Notes: generated by a model not told the origin, from the sequence alone. DNA of 64,000 nt from Metabacillus niabensis (GCF_020524345.1 NZ_JAIVLH010000015.1:1-64000); one strand, 5' to 3'. Shown: positions 1 to 8,809, counted from the first letter of the stretch. Numbers and translations: made by a program.

Positions 1-64
1 CAAGTTGTCCTTCTTGATATTCTTTCACTACCATAAGCTTAAATTTTTCATCATATCTAGACAT
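1..64 (-). CDS. IS3-family transposase OrfA, N-terminal fragment (cut by window edge)
   Basis: Read on the minus strand from the ATG at 64, the frame gives MSRYDEKFKLMVVKEYQEGQ and continues beyond the window. This matches the start of helix-turn-helix OrfA proteins of IS3/IS150 elements, which bind the terminal repeats and are normally joined to the DDE protein OrfB by a frameshift. Only 21 codons are visible, so activity and the presence of OrfB cannot be judged. Confidence 0.65.
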   Translation of the reverse strand, partial: MSRYDEKFKLMVVKEYQEGQL

Positions 65-119
65 TAATAAAACACCCCAAAAGTTAGATTCTTTACTCTA
101 ACTTTTGGGGTGCAGTTCA
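1..119 (-). mobile_element. End of an IS3-family (IS150-group) insertion sequence
   Basis: On the minus strand the element appears to begin at about 119 with TGAACTGCACCCCAAAAGTT, the kind of terminal repeat I associate with IS150-group elements. A transposase reading frame follows from position 64 and leaves the window at base 1. Inside the end lies a perfect 14-bp inverted repeat (75-88 with 97-110) that would fold in the transposase mRNA leader. The other end and the target duplication are outside the window, so family assignment rests on one terminus and 21 residues. Confidence 0.7.
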
Positions 120-574
120 GCGCCGTAGGAAGCAAAAGGGTGGTTCTCAAAGAAAATAACTTTTTGACAACCATCACTCTGACGGTAGAGGTTGCAGGGA
201 GAAGTGTTAGCGCACTTCTCTTTTTTTATTATATTCTTATTATACATGGGATAAACCTTCAAATAAAGTGAAAGTTCCCGGGTTACTGGGTTATCAAGTA
301 ACGGTTATCAGGATTCGCAGGAAATAAAAATTCAGTATTAATAAGAAAGGGGTAAAAGGAGTCGACAATAAGAGTGGAAGAAAAAGATCAATTTACTATT
401 CAGCTATATCCGAAAATATAAATAATATAGTAATGTCTTTTCCGAGCTATAAAAGTCCATATAGGATTTAAAAATAGTAATAAATAATCATTTTTGTTAT
501 TGAGGTTTACCTGATTGGAAATAACAGGTAGTATAAAATGCAAGATTCTGAGAATTGGTCTGAAAGGAGTTAGC
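120..574. other. Intergenic stretch between IS end and first gene
   Basis: No supported gene. It holds a strong terminator-like hairpin at 199-227. The rest is AT-rich with no reading frame that has a ribosome binding site; short frames on the minus strand at 400-603 overlap the next gene and were discounted. Confidence 0.5.
199..227 (+). terminator. Rho-independent terminator
   Basis: Stem GAGAAGTG / CACTTCTC with a 6-nt loop, followed by seven T. The same stem recurs at 2180, 7290 and 58376. No gene precedes it closely, so it may be the remnant of a gene displaced by the insertion sequence. Confidence 0.75.
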
Positions 575-793
575 ATGTTTTTTAAGAAATCACAAAATAA
601 CACTCAACACGCAGACACTGCATGTTGGTTTACCTTTATTTTTTGGGGTATAATTTTATTAGTTAATTCAATATTTGAGACTTTATACAGAAAACCGTTA
701 ATATCGAGTTCTCTAATTATTTTGATTTCTGGATTACTTCTATTTTTTTTAGTTGATCAAATTTTTAGCGCAATTAAAAAAAGGAAAATATGA
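575..793 (+). CDS. Small two-helix membrane protein, unknown function
   Basis: A 72-residue protein. The ATG at 575 is preferred over an upstream ATG at 515 because AAAGGAGTTAG lies just before it. The N-terminus is polar (FFKKSQNNTQHADTA), followed by two hydrophobic segments at about residues 17-33 and 43-62 separated by a short YRKP loop, and a basic tail (KKRKI). Its stop overlaps the ATG of the next frame (ATGA at 790), so the two were probably translated together. I do not recognise a family. Confidence 0.6.
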   Translation: MFFKKSQNNTQHADTACWFTFIFWGIILLVNSIFETLYRKPLISSSLIILISGLLLFFLVDQIFSAIKKRKI

Positions 794-1101
794 TTTTAAA
801 GTTTTCATCTTATGTCGTGATCTTTTTTACCGTTCTTATTTTAGCTCTTACCTTTATCACATACCTTTAGGTGAATCAGGATACCCACCAGAAATCACCC
901 AATAAATTGAATGAAGAATACGGTTCTATGCGATGGAACTGTTTTTTATGCGCTCCAATAGGTTTAATTTTATTACAATGTGGGTATGTTGGTTGGAGAA
1001 AATGGACCAAGGAGTACGGAGCGATGTGTTCTGAATATTCCGACTTACCAGCTGAATTGATCATAGATTTTTACTTTGTATTTAAACTGAAAATAGATTA
1101 G
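790..1101 (+). pseudogene. Small membrane protein interrupted by an in-frame amber codon
   Basis: Starting at the ATG that overlaps the previous stop, the frame encodes a hydrophobic helix (MILKFSSYVVIFFTVLILAL) and then meets TAG at 868-870. The same frame continues open for 76 codons to 1101 with a Trp/Cys-rich segment (MRWNCFLCAPIGLILLQC) that also looks membrane-associated. The GTG directly after the TAG has no ribosome binding site, so one gene with a nonsense mutation is the simplest reading. A real 26-residue peptide, or a sequencing error, are alternatives. Confidence 0.4.
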
Positions 1102-1218
1102 CACTTTTAAAAGAAGCAGCTAAAAAAAGAGGAGTTCTTCTTACAGATTTTTAGCAATGTATACATTTTAGAATTGTGCTTTGGGAATAATAAGCAAAAA
1201 AACTAGGATGAATGTGCT

Positions 1219-1317
1219 ATGCTCATAGATGGTGAAACGCAAGCTTTATTTGTTATTCCAGGTTTTCTGCTTTTTTACCTATTCATTGTATTCTTGTTTG
1301 TTAAATTTGATAAATGA
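1219..1317 (+). CDS. Possible 32-residue single-span membrane peptide
   Basis: ATG to TGA encodes a short polar start (MLIDGETQA), one hydrophobic helix of about 20 residues (LFVIPGFLLFYLFIVFLFV) and KFDK at the end. There is only a weak AGGA-like sequence upstream. It is followed directly by a terminator-like hairpin at 1331, which lends some support. No family recognised; it could be chance. Confidence 0.3.
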   Translation: MLIDGETQALFVIPGFLLFYLFIVFLFVKFDK

Positions 1318-1330
1318 AAGAAGTTATCTA

Positions 1331-1358
1331 GAGTCAACAATACCTGTTGGCTCTTTAT
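1331..1358 (+). terminator. Terminator-like hairpin
   Basis: GAGTCAACA pairs with TGTTGGCTC (one G-T pair) around a 5-nt loop, followed by TTTATTA. It ends the small-membrane-protein cluster before the HAD gene. Confidence 0.55.
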
Positions 1359-1425
1359 TAGTTCCTATAAATTCCCCCCTATGTTTCGTGTTAAGATGAG
1401 AGTAGAGGTAAGGAGGCTATTAAAA

Positions 1426-2172
1426 ATGGAAACAATTATTTTCGACGTAGATGACACACTATATGACCAAGCACGATCCTTTCATCAGACATTTAGAAAA
1501 ATGTTTGAAGGCTCGTTTACAGATAAAGAGATTGATCAAATTTATAGAGTAAGTAGAAAGCATAGCGAAATCCTATTTGATCAAAGTGAAGCAGGTGAAA
1601 TCACCCAATTTGAATGGCAAACTGGACGTATTATTAAGGCATGTAACGAGTTTAATATCCCAATAGATATAGAAAAAGCCGAAGCATTTCATCACCTTTA
1701 TGTGGAGGAACAACAGAAAATTATCTTATTTGATGAAATAGAAGAATTATTAGAAGCTCTTCACAAGGAAGGAACTCAGCTTGCGATCCTCACGAATGGA
1801 GAAGAAAAGCACCAGGAGAAAAAGATTGAGCAGTTAAAACTTACCAAGTGGATTCCCGCAGAAAACATCTTCATTTCCGGCACGCATGGATACGCTAAAC
1901 CAAAACGGGAAATCTTTGAAATCATGGAAGAAAAACTAGGGCTAGATAAAACGAAAACAGTTTATATCGGAGACTCTTTTGAAAAAGATATCATCGGAGC
2001 AAAACAAGTTGGCTGGCAGGCAATCTGGATGAACCACCGAAAAAGAGCATTGCCCGAAAATCCTGTCTTTAAGCCTGACCATGAAGTACAACATGCAAAA
2101 GAGCTTTTGGGTTTGTTTAGGGACAGAGGGACAGGTTCATCGTCCCATTCCTACGTATCCCACTCAAATTAA
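1426..2172 (+). CDS. HAD-superfamily phosphatase (YjjG/nucleotidase-like)
   Basis: The ATG at 1426 follows AAGGAGG; the open frame reaches back to 1381 but has no ribosome binding site there. The 248-residue product carries the HAD motifs in order: DVDDT near the N-terminus (catalytic Asp pair), ILTNG (motif II), KPKREIF (motif III Lys) and GDSFEKD (motif IV). The helical cap between motifs I and II is typical of subfamily IA, like the pyrimidine 5'-nucleotidase YjjG. Substrate cannot be read from sequence. The last ~16 residues, with GTGSSSH, come from a palindromic repeat at 2120-2147, so the natural C-terminus was probably replaced. A terminator follows at 2180. Confidence 0.85.
   Translation: METIIFDVDDTLYDQARSFHQTFRKMFEGSFTDKEIDQIYRVSRKHSEILFDQSEAGEITQFEWQTGRIIKACNEFNIPIDIEKAEAFHHLYVEEQQKIILFDEIEELLEALHKEGTQLAILTNGEEKHQEKKIEQLKLTKWIPAENIFISGTHGYAKPKREIFEIMEEKLGLDKTKTVYIGDSFEKDIIGAKQVGWQAIWMNHRKRALPENPVFKPDHEVQHAKELLGLFRDRGTGSSSHSYVSHSN
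2120..2147 (+). repeat. REP-like palindromic element, plus copy, single
   Basis: GGGACAGAGGGACAGG followed by TTCATCGTCCCA. The core GGGAC...GTCCC is palindromic. It lies inside the end of the HAD gene and encodes its GTGSSSH tail. No inverted partner is nearby. Confidence 0.85.
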
Positions 2173-2179
2173 TAATGCA

Positions 2180-2208
2180 GGAGAAGTGTTCGCGCACTTC
2201 TCCTTTTT
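2180..2208 (+). terminator. Rho-independent terminator of the HAD gene
   Basis: Stem GGAGAAGTG / CACTTCTCC with loop TTCGCG and five T. It is nearly identical to the hairpin at 199-227 and begins 8 nt after the HAD stop codon. Confidence 0.85.
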
Positions 2209-2426
2209 AAATACAAACAATCGGTGCTGCTTCTAACACCTGCTTAGAATAGTTTTCGCCATAGTAAAGTATGGAGTATTAGTTCTCATATCAAACTCTC
2301 ATAGTTCAACAAATAGTTCTAAATATCTGGGTATTTAGAACTTTTATATGTTAAATTTTCACATTAAGTGATATAATTTACTGGTTTCGTTTATAAGTAG
2401 AAAGATTGAATTAAAGGGAGAGAAAG

Positions 2427-3605
2427 ATGAGATTTAAGTTATGCTTTTTATTATTAATGATTGTATTATTAGTTGCTTGTTCTAATAATGAGCTAGCAAA
2501 AACAGAAGTGGAAACTACTGAACAAGAGATAGTAGAAGAATTAAAAGGTGAATTAGAACAAAATGAAGTGCAAGATCTTCTAAGAACAAATTTGGATGCT
2601 ATTTTTGAAGTATTTGTAAGCTCCGGTGAAGAAAATGGATGGAATACGGCTAATGCTCCTGATTTTAATCTACTTAGGCCAGAGTTTGTGCCTTTTGCAA
2701 CGGAAAGCTTTATTGATACGACATTAAAAGAAATGTCTCAAGAGTATTATTGTGAATGTGATGCTTCGTTTAAACCGCATATCGAATACGACGTTCATTT
2801 TACCTTCGAAGAAACCGATAATAATAAGTTACATATAGAAGCCTTAGAGCCTGCAACAGAACTAAGCAATATAGGTCTTTTATGGAGCTTCAATTTAGTG
2901 AAAGAGGAAGATTCTTGGAAAATGAAAGATTGGGATCATCAATTAATTGAGGACCAAGATCTTAAACTTACAAAAGAAGAAGCAGAAATCCTGTTGGCAA
3001 GCGAGTACGAAACACCAGAATTCGTTGAAGAATATGAATCAAAAGATACTGGTGGGAAAGCATTCTTATTTAAGATGAAGAGTGCTGATAGTGAGAGATT
3101 AGTTGGAATAAGTTCTAAAAGCTCTATTTTATTGGATGATTATGAATTAGAAAAAGACACAAATCATTCATCTGAAAATGCAGGAGAGACTGTAATAGTT
3201 TATGATCTTTACAGCGAATTTTATGAAAAACTTCATTTTGGTATGACCAAAGATGAATTAGTAGCACAATTTGGAGAAGCACAAAGCGAAAAGGAATTAT
3301 CCAGCGATATAACATTGCAATATACCGATGCTATTTATACCATCTCTAAATCTAGCAATCAGGTGTATAAAGTTGAAATAATTGGAGAAAAAGCATCAAC
3401 CTATTATAAAAACTTTGACGAGGTAGTCAAAGCATACAATCCAGACCCAGTTTATGCTGAATACCTCGATGAAGTAAGCAATAACGAAAATGGATACCAC
3501 CTATTACTAGACGACGGCTACAGCAAATCACACTTATTTACATCAGACAACGAAAAAGGCGACCCAATTAAAACCATTACAATACAAGTACTGGATTTTC
3601 AATGA
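2427..3605 (+). CDS. Lipoprotein with C-terminal YjgB-like region
   Basis: A 392-residue protein preceded by AAAGGGAGAG. It starts with a lipoprotein signal peptide ending in LVAC (lipidated Cys about residue 18), then an acidic linker. The middle part (about 45-180) contains an SSGEENGWNTANAPDFN segment and resembles no family I can name. The C-terminal part holds LHFGMTKDELVAQFGEA, reminiscent of the SmpA/YjgB-type repeats in secreted Bacillus proteins. It should sit on the outer face of the membrane. It is monocistronic; a palindromic repeat starts 3 nt after its stop. Confidence 0.65.
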   Translation: MRFKLCFLLLMIVLLVACSNNELAKTEVETTEQEIVEELKGELEQNEVQDLLRTNLDAIFEVFVSSGEENGWNTANAPDFNLLRPEFVPFATESFIDTTLKEMSQEYYCECDASFKPHIEYDVHFTFEETDNNKLHIEALEPATELSNIGLLWSFNLVKEEDSWKMKDWDHQLIEDQDLKLTKEEAEILLASEYETPEFVEEYESKDTGGKAFLFKMKSADSERLVGISSKSSILLDDYELEKDTNHSSENAGETVIVYDLYSEFYEKLHFGMTKDELVAQFGEAQSEKELSSDITLQYTDAIYTISKSSNQVYKVEIIGEKASTYYKNFDEVVKAYNPDPVYAEYLDEVSNNENGYHLLLDDGYSKSHLFTSDNEKGDPIKTITIQVLDFQ

Positions 3606-3608
3606 TGA

Positions 3609-3636
3609 GGGGCAGAGGGACAGGTTCACTGGTCCA
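3609..3636 (+). repeat. REP-like palindromic element, plus copy, single
   Basis: GGGGCAGAGGGACAGGTTCA followed by CTGGTCCA, 3 nt after the lipoprotein stop codon. No complete inverted partner follows; a short CGGACCAGC at about 3661 may be a remnant. Confidence 0.8.
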
Positions 3637-3803
3637 GTCTCTCAATAGAAGAGATAATCACGGACCAGCTCAGAATTTGTCGAGGAATGTTAGGTTAATA
3701 GCGGAATGTAACTTGATAGAATAGAGAAATATTTCATTTAATACAAAACTGGTAGTTTGCCAGTTTCAAATAGTATGATTTCTGCATGTAATATAAAAAA
3801 GAA

Positions 3804-3845
3804 AGAGAGAAGATAAGGTATATAGAAACATATCTTCTCTCTTAT
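3804..3845 (+). terminator. Long hairpin, possible terminator
   Basis: A perfect 12-bp inverted repeat, AGAGAGAAGATA (3804-3815) and TATCTTCTCTCT (3831-3842), followed by TATT. It lies between the REP-like element and the next small gene and could act in either direction. Confidence 0.5.
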
Positions 3846-3879
3846 TGAATTCATCATTTTTAAATAAAGGGGTGTGAAA

Positions 3880-3996
3880 ATGAGTACTGATAAATATGAC
3901 TACAGTATTACCTCTATTCTCATTGTCTTATTTATCATGCTAATCATCATTGCAGCTGAAGTTATTGATGGAATTCTAAGATGGTTACTTATCTAA
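3880..3996 (+). CDS. YjcZ-like small membrane protein (38 aa)
   Basis: ATG at 3880 with AAAGGGG nine bases upstream. The product begins MSTDKYDYSITSILIVLFIM, continues with a hydrophobic stretch (LIIIAA), and ends EVIDGILRWLLI. Composition and the ILIVLFIMLIII core resemble the YjcZ family of tiny sporulation-associated membrane proteins in Bacillus, although the usual Gly/Tyr-rich start is replaced by DKYDY. It has its own downstream terminator at 4013. Family assignment is tentative; that it is a real gene is likely. Confidence 0.6.
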   Translation: MSTDKYDYSITSILIVLFIMLIIIAAEVIDGILRWLLI

Positions 3997-4012
3997 ATGA
4001 GTGAGAAATGCA

Positions 4013-4040
4013 GGCTACTTTAGTAGTCATTTTTTATGAT
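4013..4040 (+). terminator. Terminator of the small membrane protein gene
   Basis: GGCTACT pairs with AGTAGTC around a two-base loop, followed by ATTTTTTAT. It lies 17 nt after the stop at 3996 and also faces the 3' end of the minus-strand cyclase gene. Confidence 0.65.
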
Positions 4041-4087
4041 ATTCAATTGTTCCCAATTGTAAGGTTAAGCCCTTATAAAATGCTTTT

Positions 4088-5299
4088 TCATTTCTGAAAT
4101 ATCTTCAGCACTTTTTCAACTAAAGATTCTTTTGGCCGGTATGCCTCAAGTTTATCAGTATAAAATTGAAAATTAGCTTTCCCTCTATCCTTTGCTAAAT
4201 ACATTGCCTTATCTGCATTTTTAATTAAGGTTTCAATATCATGACCATCATCCGGATAAGTGGAAATTCCAATACTTGGTGTTACAGATACAATTTGACC
4301 ATTTAGTAAGTACGGTTTAGCTGTGTTAGTCAAAATCCGTTCAGCAATTGTTTTTACTTCTTCTTTTTGTGTCTCTTCGCTGACGATGATAAATTCATCT
4401 CCACCTATCCGTGAGATGAGGTCTTCTTCCCTTACACTAATATTTAAACGATTTGCTACTTCTTTAAGAAGTGTATCTCCTGTATCATGTCCCAGAGTAT
4501 CATTGATATTTTTAAACCCATCTAAATCTAAGAACATAATCGTAATATTATGTTCTTTTCTTTTGGCTCGGGATATAACTTTTTTCAAATGACTTCGTAG
4601 CATGACTCTGTTTGGTAAATTGGTTAAAGAATCGTAATAAGCCATTCGCTTTAAGTTTTCTTCTGTTTCTATTTGTTTTGTAATATCTATAACGATTCCA
4701 GAAATGGAATCTACTTTTCCAGAAGGATTAACACTAATCTTTGTTCTTATTTCAACCCATAGAAGGTGATGGCTGTCTCTCTGAAGTCGTACCCTTGAAA
4801 TAGATGGATAACCTGACAACCATGCTTTTTTATCCTTTAAAAATTGTTGTTTATCTATAGGGTGAACTTTTTCTTCTAAGTGACTAAATTTTGAAATGCT
4901 GCTAGTCAAATTCAATAGCTCTTTAAGACTATCAGAAAAATAACATTGTGTATTCTTCATATTTATTGAAAATAAAGGAACAGGAATTCCTTGTATAAAC
5001 TGATCTAGTTGAGTTGCTTTTTCCACCGACTGTTCCTTTTGTTTCAGTAGTTCATCATAGCGTAATTTTGATTCTTTGTTTTTTAGAGTTAACTGTTTAT
5101 TTTCTTTGTAGTACATCCAAATAGGAAATAGGAAAGAAAAAGAGAGTAGCGAGAGAGGAACACCGTTTTGCCAGGATGGAACAGTAATGGATATCGTTAT
5201 ATTGATAGCTAAAAGAATAATAATGGCCAATGACCAGACCATTTTCCCAACTTTCATTTTTCCACATCCAATGTTAAAAAGATATTTCAATAATAGCAT
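4088..5299 (-). CDS. Membrane-anchored PAS-GGDEF diguanylate cyclase
   Basis: A 403-residue protein; the ATG at 5299 has GAGGA close upstream. Two N-terminal hydrophobic segments (about 19-40 and 47-65) anchor it, followed by a short coiled coil, a PAS domain (about 100-215, with the ISGIVIDITKQ end typical of PAS/PAC) and a GGDEF domain. The active-site motif IGGDEF (about 296-301) is intact, and REED stands exactly five residues before it, matching the RxxD inhibitory site. It should make cyclic di-GMP from GTP with product inhibition. It is transcribed alone and faces away from the chemoreceptor gene. Confidence 0.9.
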   Translation of the reverse strand: MLLLKYLFNIGCGKMKVGKMVWSLAIIILLAINITISITVPSWQNGVPLSLLSFSFLFPIWMYYKENKQLTLKNKESKLRYDELLKQKEQSVEKATQLDQFIQGIPVPLFSINMKNTQCYFSDSLKELLNLTSSISKFSHLEEKVHPIDKQQFLKDKKAWLSGYPSISRVRLQRDSHHLLWVEIRTKISVNPSGKVDSISGIVIDITKQIETEENLKRMAYYDSLTNLPNRVMLRSHLKKVISRAKRKEHNITIMFLDLDGFKNINDTLGHDTGDTLLKEVANRLNISVREEDLISRIGGDEFIIVSEETQKEEVKTIAERILTNTAKPYLLNGQIVSVTPSIGISTYPDDGHDIETLIKNADKAMYLAKDRGKANFQFYTDKLEAYRPKESLVEKVLKIFQK

Positions 5300-5346
5300 A
5301 AATCCTCATGAGTAATTCGACATTTTTCTACAAAAATAGACATGGA

Positions 5347-5379
5347 GGACAGGGACAATGAACCTGTCCCCCTGTTCCA
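5347..5379 (-). repeat. REP-like palindromic element, inverted copy, single
   Basis: GGACAGGGACAATGAACCTG followed by TCCCCCTGTTCCA, the inverted form. It sits in the shared upstream region between the divergent cyclase (start 5299) and chemoreceptor (start about 5497), one of the few copies not next to a stop codon. Confidence 0.8.
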
Positions 5380-5496
5380 ACCAGTCCCTTAAATTGGTAA
5401 ATGATAAAAAGTCGTTTTTACCTCAACAACCTCCTTTTGAAACCGATATTATTTATAGATAGAAAATTGAAATTAAAATCAGAGGGAGATCATCAA

Positions 5497-7209
5497 GTGA
5501 AGATATTAAGAAACTTAAAAATGATGAAAAAGCTGCTAATCATCATCATAGTCAGTGCATTAGCACTTGGTACAGTTGGTTATTTGGGGTTGCATTATAT
5601 TCAAGAGATGGCGAAGGATTCAGAGGAGATGTACAAGGATAGTCTTATCCCACTTAATTCGATTATGCAAATCCGAGTCAATGCAAGAGCAAGTGATGCG
5701 TATACAATTGAGCTGCTAGTAACAAAAGATCCAGAAAGAAATAATGAACTACGCGATGAAATTACGTCCGCATGGGAAGAAGCGGATGCTATTATCAATG
5801 ATTTAAAAGGGAAACATTTGAGTCCTGAAAATGTGAAGTTGATTGATGAATATACGATGAAGGCTGAAGCATTGAGTTCGACCAGAGATCAAGTCATTAA
5901 ATTAGCTCTTGAGAATAAAAATGAAGATGCATATGATTTGTATCTGCAATCTGTTGAACCAAATCGTAAAGCATTAAATGAAACATTAAAGAGTATGCAG
6001 CAAAACAATTTAACTTACGCCTCTTCAATTAACGATGAGAATAAAGAAAGAGTAGACCAAGTAATGACGTTTGTTTTCATTATTATCATCATTGCACTTA
6101 TTCTTTTAGTCGTACTTAGCATGGTCATCGCGCGGATGATTGTCAAACCAATTCATGAAATGAAGAGTCTGCTTTCAAAAGCGGAAAATGGAGATTTCAC
6201 AGGCAAGGGAAGCTATCAATCGAAAGATGAAATGGGTGAGCTTACTTCCTCATTTAATCAAATGTCCATGACACTACAATCAATTTTTGCGACAGTCAAT
6301 GATTCCACACAGCAAGTAGCATCGGCTGCTGAAGAATTAAGCGCAAGTGCTGAGCAAAATAGCAAAGCAAGTGAGCATATTACGATCACAATTCAAGAAT
6401 TAGCATCAGGATCAGACGTGCAGGTTCAAAATGTCGATAAAAGCTCAGTGGTGATAAATGACATCATGAATCATACGAAATCGATTTTTGATAATACAGA
6501 AAAAATAACAAACGATGTGTTACATGCTTCAAAAATGTCTCAAGATGGAAACCAGGCAATCGAGCAAGTAAATAAGCAGATGGATTCCATTTATAATAAT
6601 GTAACAAGCTTATCTCAGGCAGTAAAAAGCCTGGATGAACGGACATCTGAAATTGGCCAAATCTCCAATGTGATTTCAGGTATTTCAGCGCAAACCAACC
6701 TATTAGCTTTAAATGCGGCAATCGAAGCAGCAAGAGCAGGAGAGCATGGAAAAGGCTTTGCAGTTGTAGCTGATGAGGTAAGAAAGCTTGCGGAAGAATC
6801 AAATAAATCAACTGAACAAATCTCAAACTTAATTTCATTAATCCAAAAAGATGCTGAAAACACACTAAACACAATGAATAAAGCATCTGAAGAAGTGAAT
6901 TCAGGTATCAAAGTTGTCAACTTAGCAGGCAGCTCATTCCAAAAAATTGATATCGCCGTAAACAACGTGGTTTCACAAATTGAAGATATTTCAAAAGCGG
7001 TAAAAGACCTCACGGCAGGTACAGAGCACGTCACAGGCTCAATCAACGAAGTAAGCGAAGTGGCAAAAGAATCAGCATCCATCACACAAAACATCTCAGC
7101 CGCAACCGAGGAACAGCTGGCATCAATGGAAGAAATCTCAGCCTCCTCCCAATCACTCGCAACACTAGCAGACGACTTACAAAACCTAATGAAGAAATTT
7201 AACATCTAA
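5497..7209 (+). CDS. Methyl-accepting chemotaxis protein
   Basis: The frame opens at 5401, but GTG at 5497 has AGGGAG nine bases before it and gives a normal N-terminus ([20 protein letters not shown]). Domain order over about 570 residues: TM helix (about 10-32), four-helix-bundle sensor (4HB_MCP, about 33-185, with the [20 protein letters not shown] signature), TM helix (about 188-208), HAMP, and a long signalling coiled coil whose tip contains [20 protein letters not shown]. The C-terminus ends KKFNI without a CheR-tethering pentapeptide. It senses an unknown signal through the membrane and controls CheA. Monocistronic, followed by a repeat and a terminator. Confidence 0.93.
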   Translation: MKILRNLKMMKKLLIIIIVSALALGTVGYLGLHYIQEMAKDSEEMYKDSLIPLNSIMQIRVNARASDAYTIELLVTKDPERNNELRDEITSAWEEADAIINDLKGKHLSPENVKLIDEYTMKAEALSSTRDQVIKLALENKNEDAYDLYLQSVEPNRKALNETLKSMQQNNLTYASSINDENKERVDQVMTFVFIIIIIALILLVVLSMVIARMIVKPIHEMKSLLSKAENGDFTGKGSYQSKDEMGELTSSFNQMSMTLQSIFATVNDSTQQVASAAEELSASAEQNSKASEHITITIQELASGSDVQVQNVDKSSVVINDIMNHTKSIFDNTEKITNDVLHASKMSQDGNQAIEQVNKQMDSIYNNVTSLSQAVKSLDERTSEIGQISNVISGISAQTNLLALNAAIEAARAGEHGKGFAVVADEVRKLAEESNKSTEQISNLISLIQKDAENTLNTMNKASEEVNSGIKVVNLAGSSFQKIDIAVNNVVSQIEDISKAVKDLTAGTEHVTGSINEVSEVAKESASITQNISAATEEQLASMEEISASSQSLATLADDLQNLMKKFNI

Positions 7210-7212
7210 TTT

Positions 7213-7239
7213 GGTACAGGGGGACAGGTCCCTTGTCCC
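7213..7239 (+). repeat. REP-like palindromic element, plus copy, single
   Basis: GGTACAGGGGGACAGGTCCC followed by TTGTCCC, 3 nt after the chemoreceptor stop. No inverted partner. Confidence 0.8.
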
Positions 7240-7289
7240 GATTTTTCGAAAGAACCATTAAACCATTACCCTGACTGCAGAGTTTTAAG

Positions 7290-7317
7290 GAGAAGTGTAA
7301 CAGGCACTTCTCTTTTT
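7290..7317 (+). terminator. Rho-independent terminator
   Basis: GAGAAGTG / CACTTCTC stem with loop TAACAGG and five T. Third member of the GAGAAGTG hairpin family; ends the chemoreceptor transcript and faces the minus-strand gene. Confidence 0.8.
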
Positions 7318-7350
7318 ATTACTGTTCAAGTATTTGTGTATCATCCAGAA

Positions 7351-8247
7351 TCAATCCCCGCCACCTCCACCACAACTTGAGCAGGAACTACCCCCGGACG
7401 AGCAGGAACTACATGAACTGGCAGTCCCACAACTTGTACAACTTGATGATGTACTTTTTTGGCTGATTTTCATGTAACTTAAAAACTCATCATAATGAAA
7501 ATAAGAAACAGATAAGACTGGAACAAGCATTTTGTTAAAGTTTTGCTCATTTTTGCATTTTCTCATTTTGTCTTGGATCACACTTTTTTTATGATCTTTT
7601 ACCTTATTTGCCGTTTTTTTCATGGAAGTGATCAGTGCGTGCACTGTATTCATATAATGGCTATCACTTTTAAAATATAAATCTATTAGTTCATTTTCCG
7701 ATAAATATCTAAAATCATCAATGATATCAGGATGCACAGGGTGCCTGAAAAATCCCTGATAAAGATGGATATTCTCTTTTCGAATGAAAAAAAGCTCAGC
7801 ATAGATCCAATCGAAAAATCCCCGGAAATCAGGATCAGGCTCTACTTTTACATTTGGACTGTGATGAAGAGTTGTTCCTAGGAATTTCTTTGAAAACTCA
7901 TCATACTCACGGGTAAACATCAGCATCTGATGCCACAGTTCATCGACTTTGTCGCTAAACATGGGAGCTTCCTTTAAAAGCGAAGTCAAAATCAAATAAC
8001 GTTTTAAATCCAGAAGGCGCCACTTGTACTCATTTTCTTTTAGCCTATTTTCTCGCTGTACCCTCTCTTCTACAACTTCCATATAGCTGTTACTAAGGGA
8101 CTTCTCGAGGTCATCGCTCAGCTTTTTTAATCCTTTTATTGGCCTTATTTCCAAAGTCTCTGGAGATAGGCCGAATGTAAAAGAGAGCTTTTTGCATAAA
8201 AAGAAAATCAACCAAATTAAAACAGCACCAACGAGTATCCATTCCAT
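7351..8247 (-). CDS. Membrane-anchored protein with Ser/Cys/Gly-rich tail (GRDP-like)
   Basis: A 298-residue protein with one N-terminal membrane helix (about 3-19), then a cytoplasmic-looking charged region. The segment VDELWHQMLMFTREYDEFSK followed by HH resembles the conserved core of glycine-rich-domain (GRDP-type) proteins. The end is strikingly biased: from about residue 268, SSSCTSCGTASSCSSC and related units finish in GGGGGD, with seven Cys in CxxC spacing. Such tails bind metal or form disulfides in other proteins, which is inference here. Function unknown; not in an operon. Confidence 0.6.
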   Translation of the reverse strand: MEWILVGAVLIWLIFFLCKKLSFTFGLSPETLEIRPIKGLKKLSDDLEKSLSNSYMEVVEERVQRENRLKENEYKWRLLDLKRYLILTSLLKEAPMFSDKVDELWHQMLMFTREYDEFSKKFLGTTLHHSPNVKVEPDPDFRGFFDWIYAELFFIRKENIHLYQGFFRHPVHPDIIDDFRYLSENELIDLYFKSDSHYMNTVHALITSMKKTANKVKDHKKSVIQDKMRKCKNEQNFNKMLVPVLSVSYFHYDEFLSYMKISQKSTSSSCTSCGTASSCSSCSSGGSSCSSCGGGGGD

Positions 8248-8503
8248 TCCAATCCCTCCAATCTTTTCAAAAAATCTTTAAGTGTAATACGGTAATTTAT
8301 CTTGTAAGGTTTCATTTTTTACATATTAAGAAATCAGATTCCATAGTACTTTTTCAGTCTAAAAAAATAAAAAAAGGTGATTTTTTAACTATTTATACTG
8401 ATCGTAACGTCATGTAAGATGAGTAAGTGTGTGATTATTACTAATATTAGGAAAAAACTCGTTGATCATAGTATTTCATTTTAACATAAGGAGCGGATCT
8501 CAC

Positions 8504-8809
8504 ATGATTTTTTCCAAACATTATCTTCCAGTTGGAAGTGTTGTAGGGCTGCATGATGACTCAAGACGGTTATTAATTATAGGTAGACAATTATTTTCAG
8601 AAACAAATCAAGTGATCAGGGACTATGCGGCTGTGAATTATCCGAACGGATTTACGAATGCAAAAGAACAATTTATTTTATTTAATCATCAAGATATTCA
8701 TGTTGTGTATCATTACGGATATGTCGATGAAAAGGAAATGAAGTTGGATGCTTTGTTAGCAGAAGCGGAAAAACGTGAGGATGATGATCATGGGGACAAT
8801 TCGATTTAA
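8504..8809 (+). CDS. DUF4176 protein of a type VII secretion (LXG) locus
   Basis: ATG at 8504 follows AAGGAGCGG; the frame reaches upstream to 8462 without a ribosome binding site. The ~101-residue product opens with KHYLPVGSVVGLHDDSRRLL followed by IIGRQ, the hallmark of DUF4176 proteins, which in Firmicutes accompany LXG/WXG toxins and their helical partners. The acidic C-terminus (EKREDDDHGDN) overlaps the start of the next gene by about 20 nt, so the genes form one operon. It is thought to assist export of the cognate toxin; the exact role is not established from this sequence. Confidence 0.8.
   Translation: MIFSKHYLPVGSVVGLHDDSRRLLIIGRQLFSETNQVIRDYAAVNYPNGFTNAKEQFILFNHQDIHVVYHYGYVDEKEMKLDALLAEAEKREDDDHGDNSI

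Noticed and set aside
6464-7205. Two long minus-strand open frames opposite the chemoreceptor
   Set aside because: They mirror the biased codon pattern of the helical signalling domain and lack ribosome binding sites; typical shadow frames.
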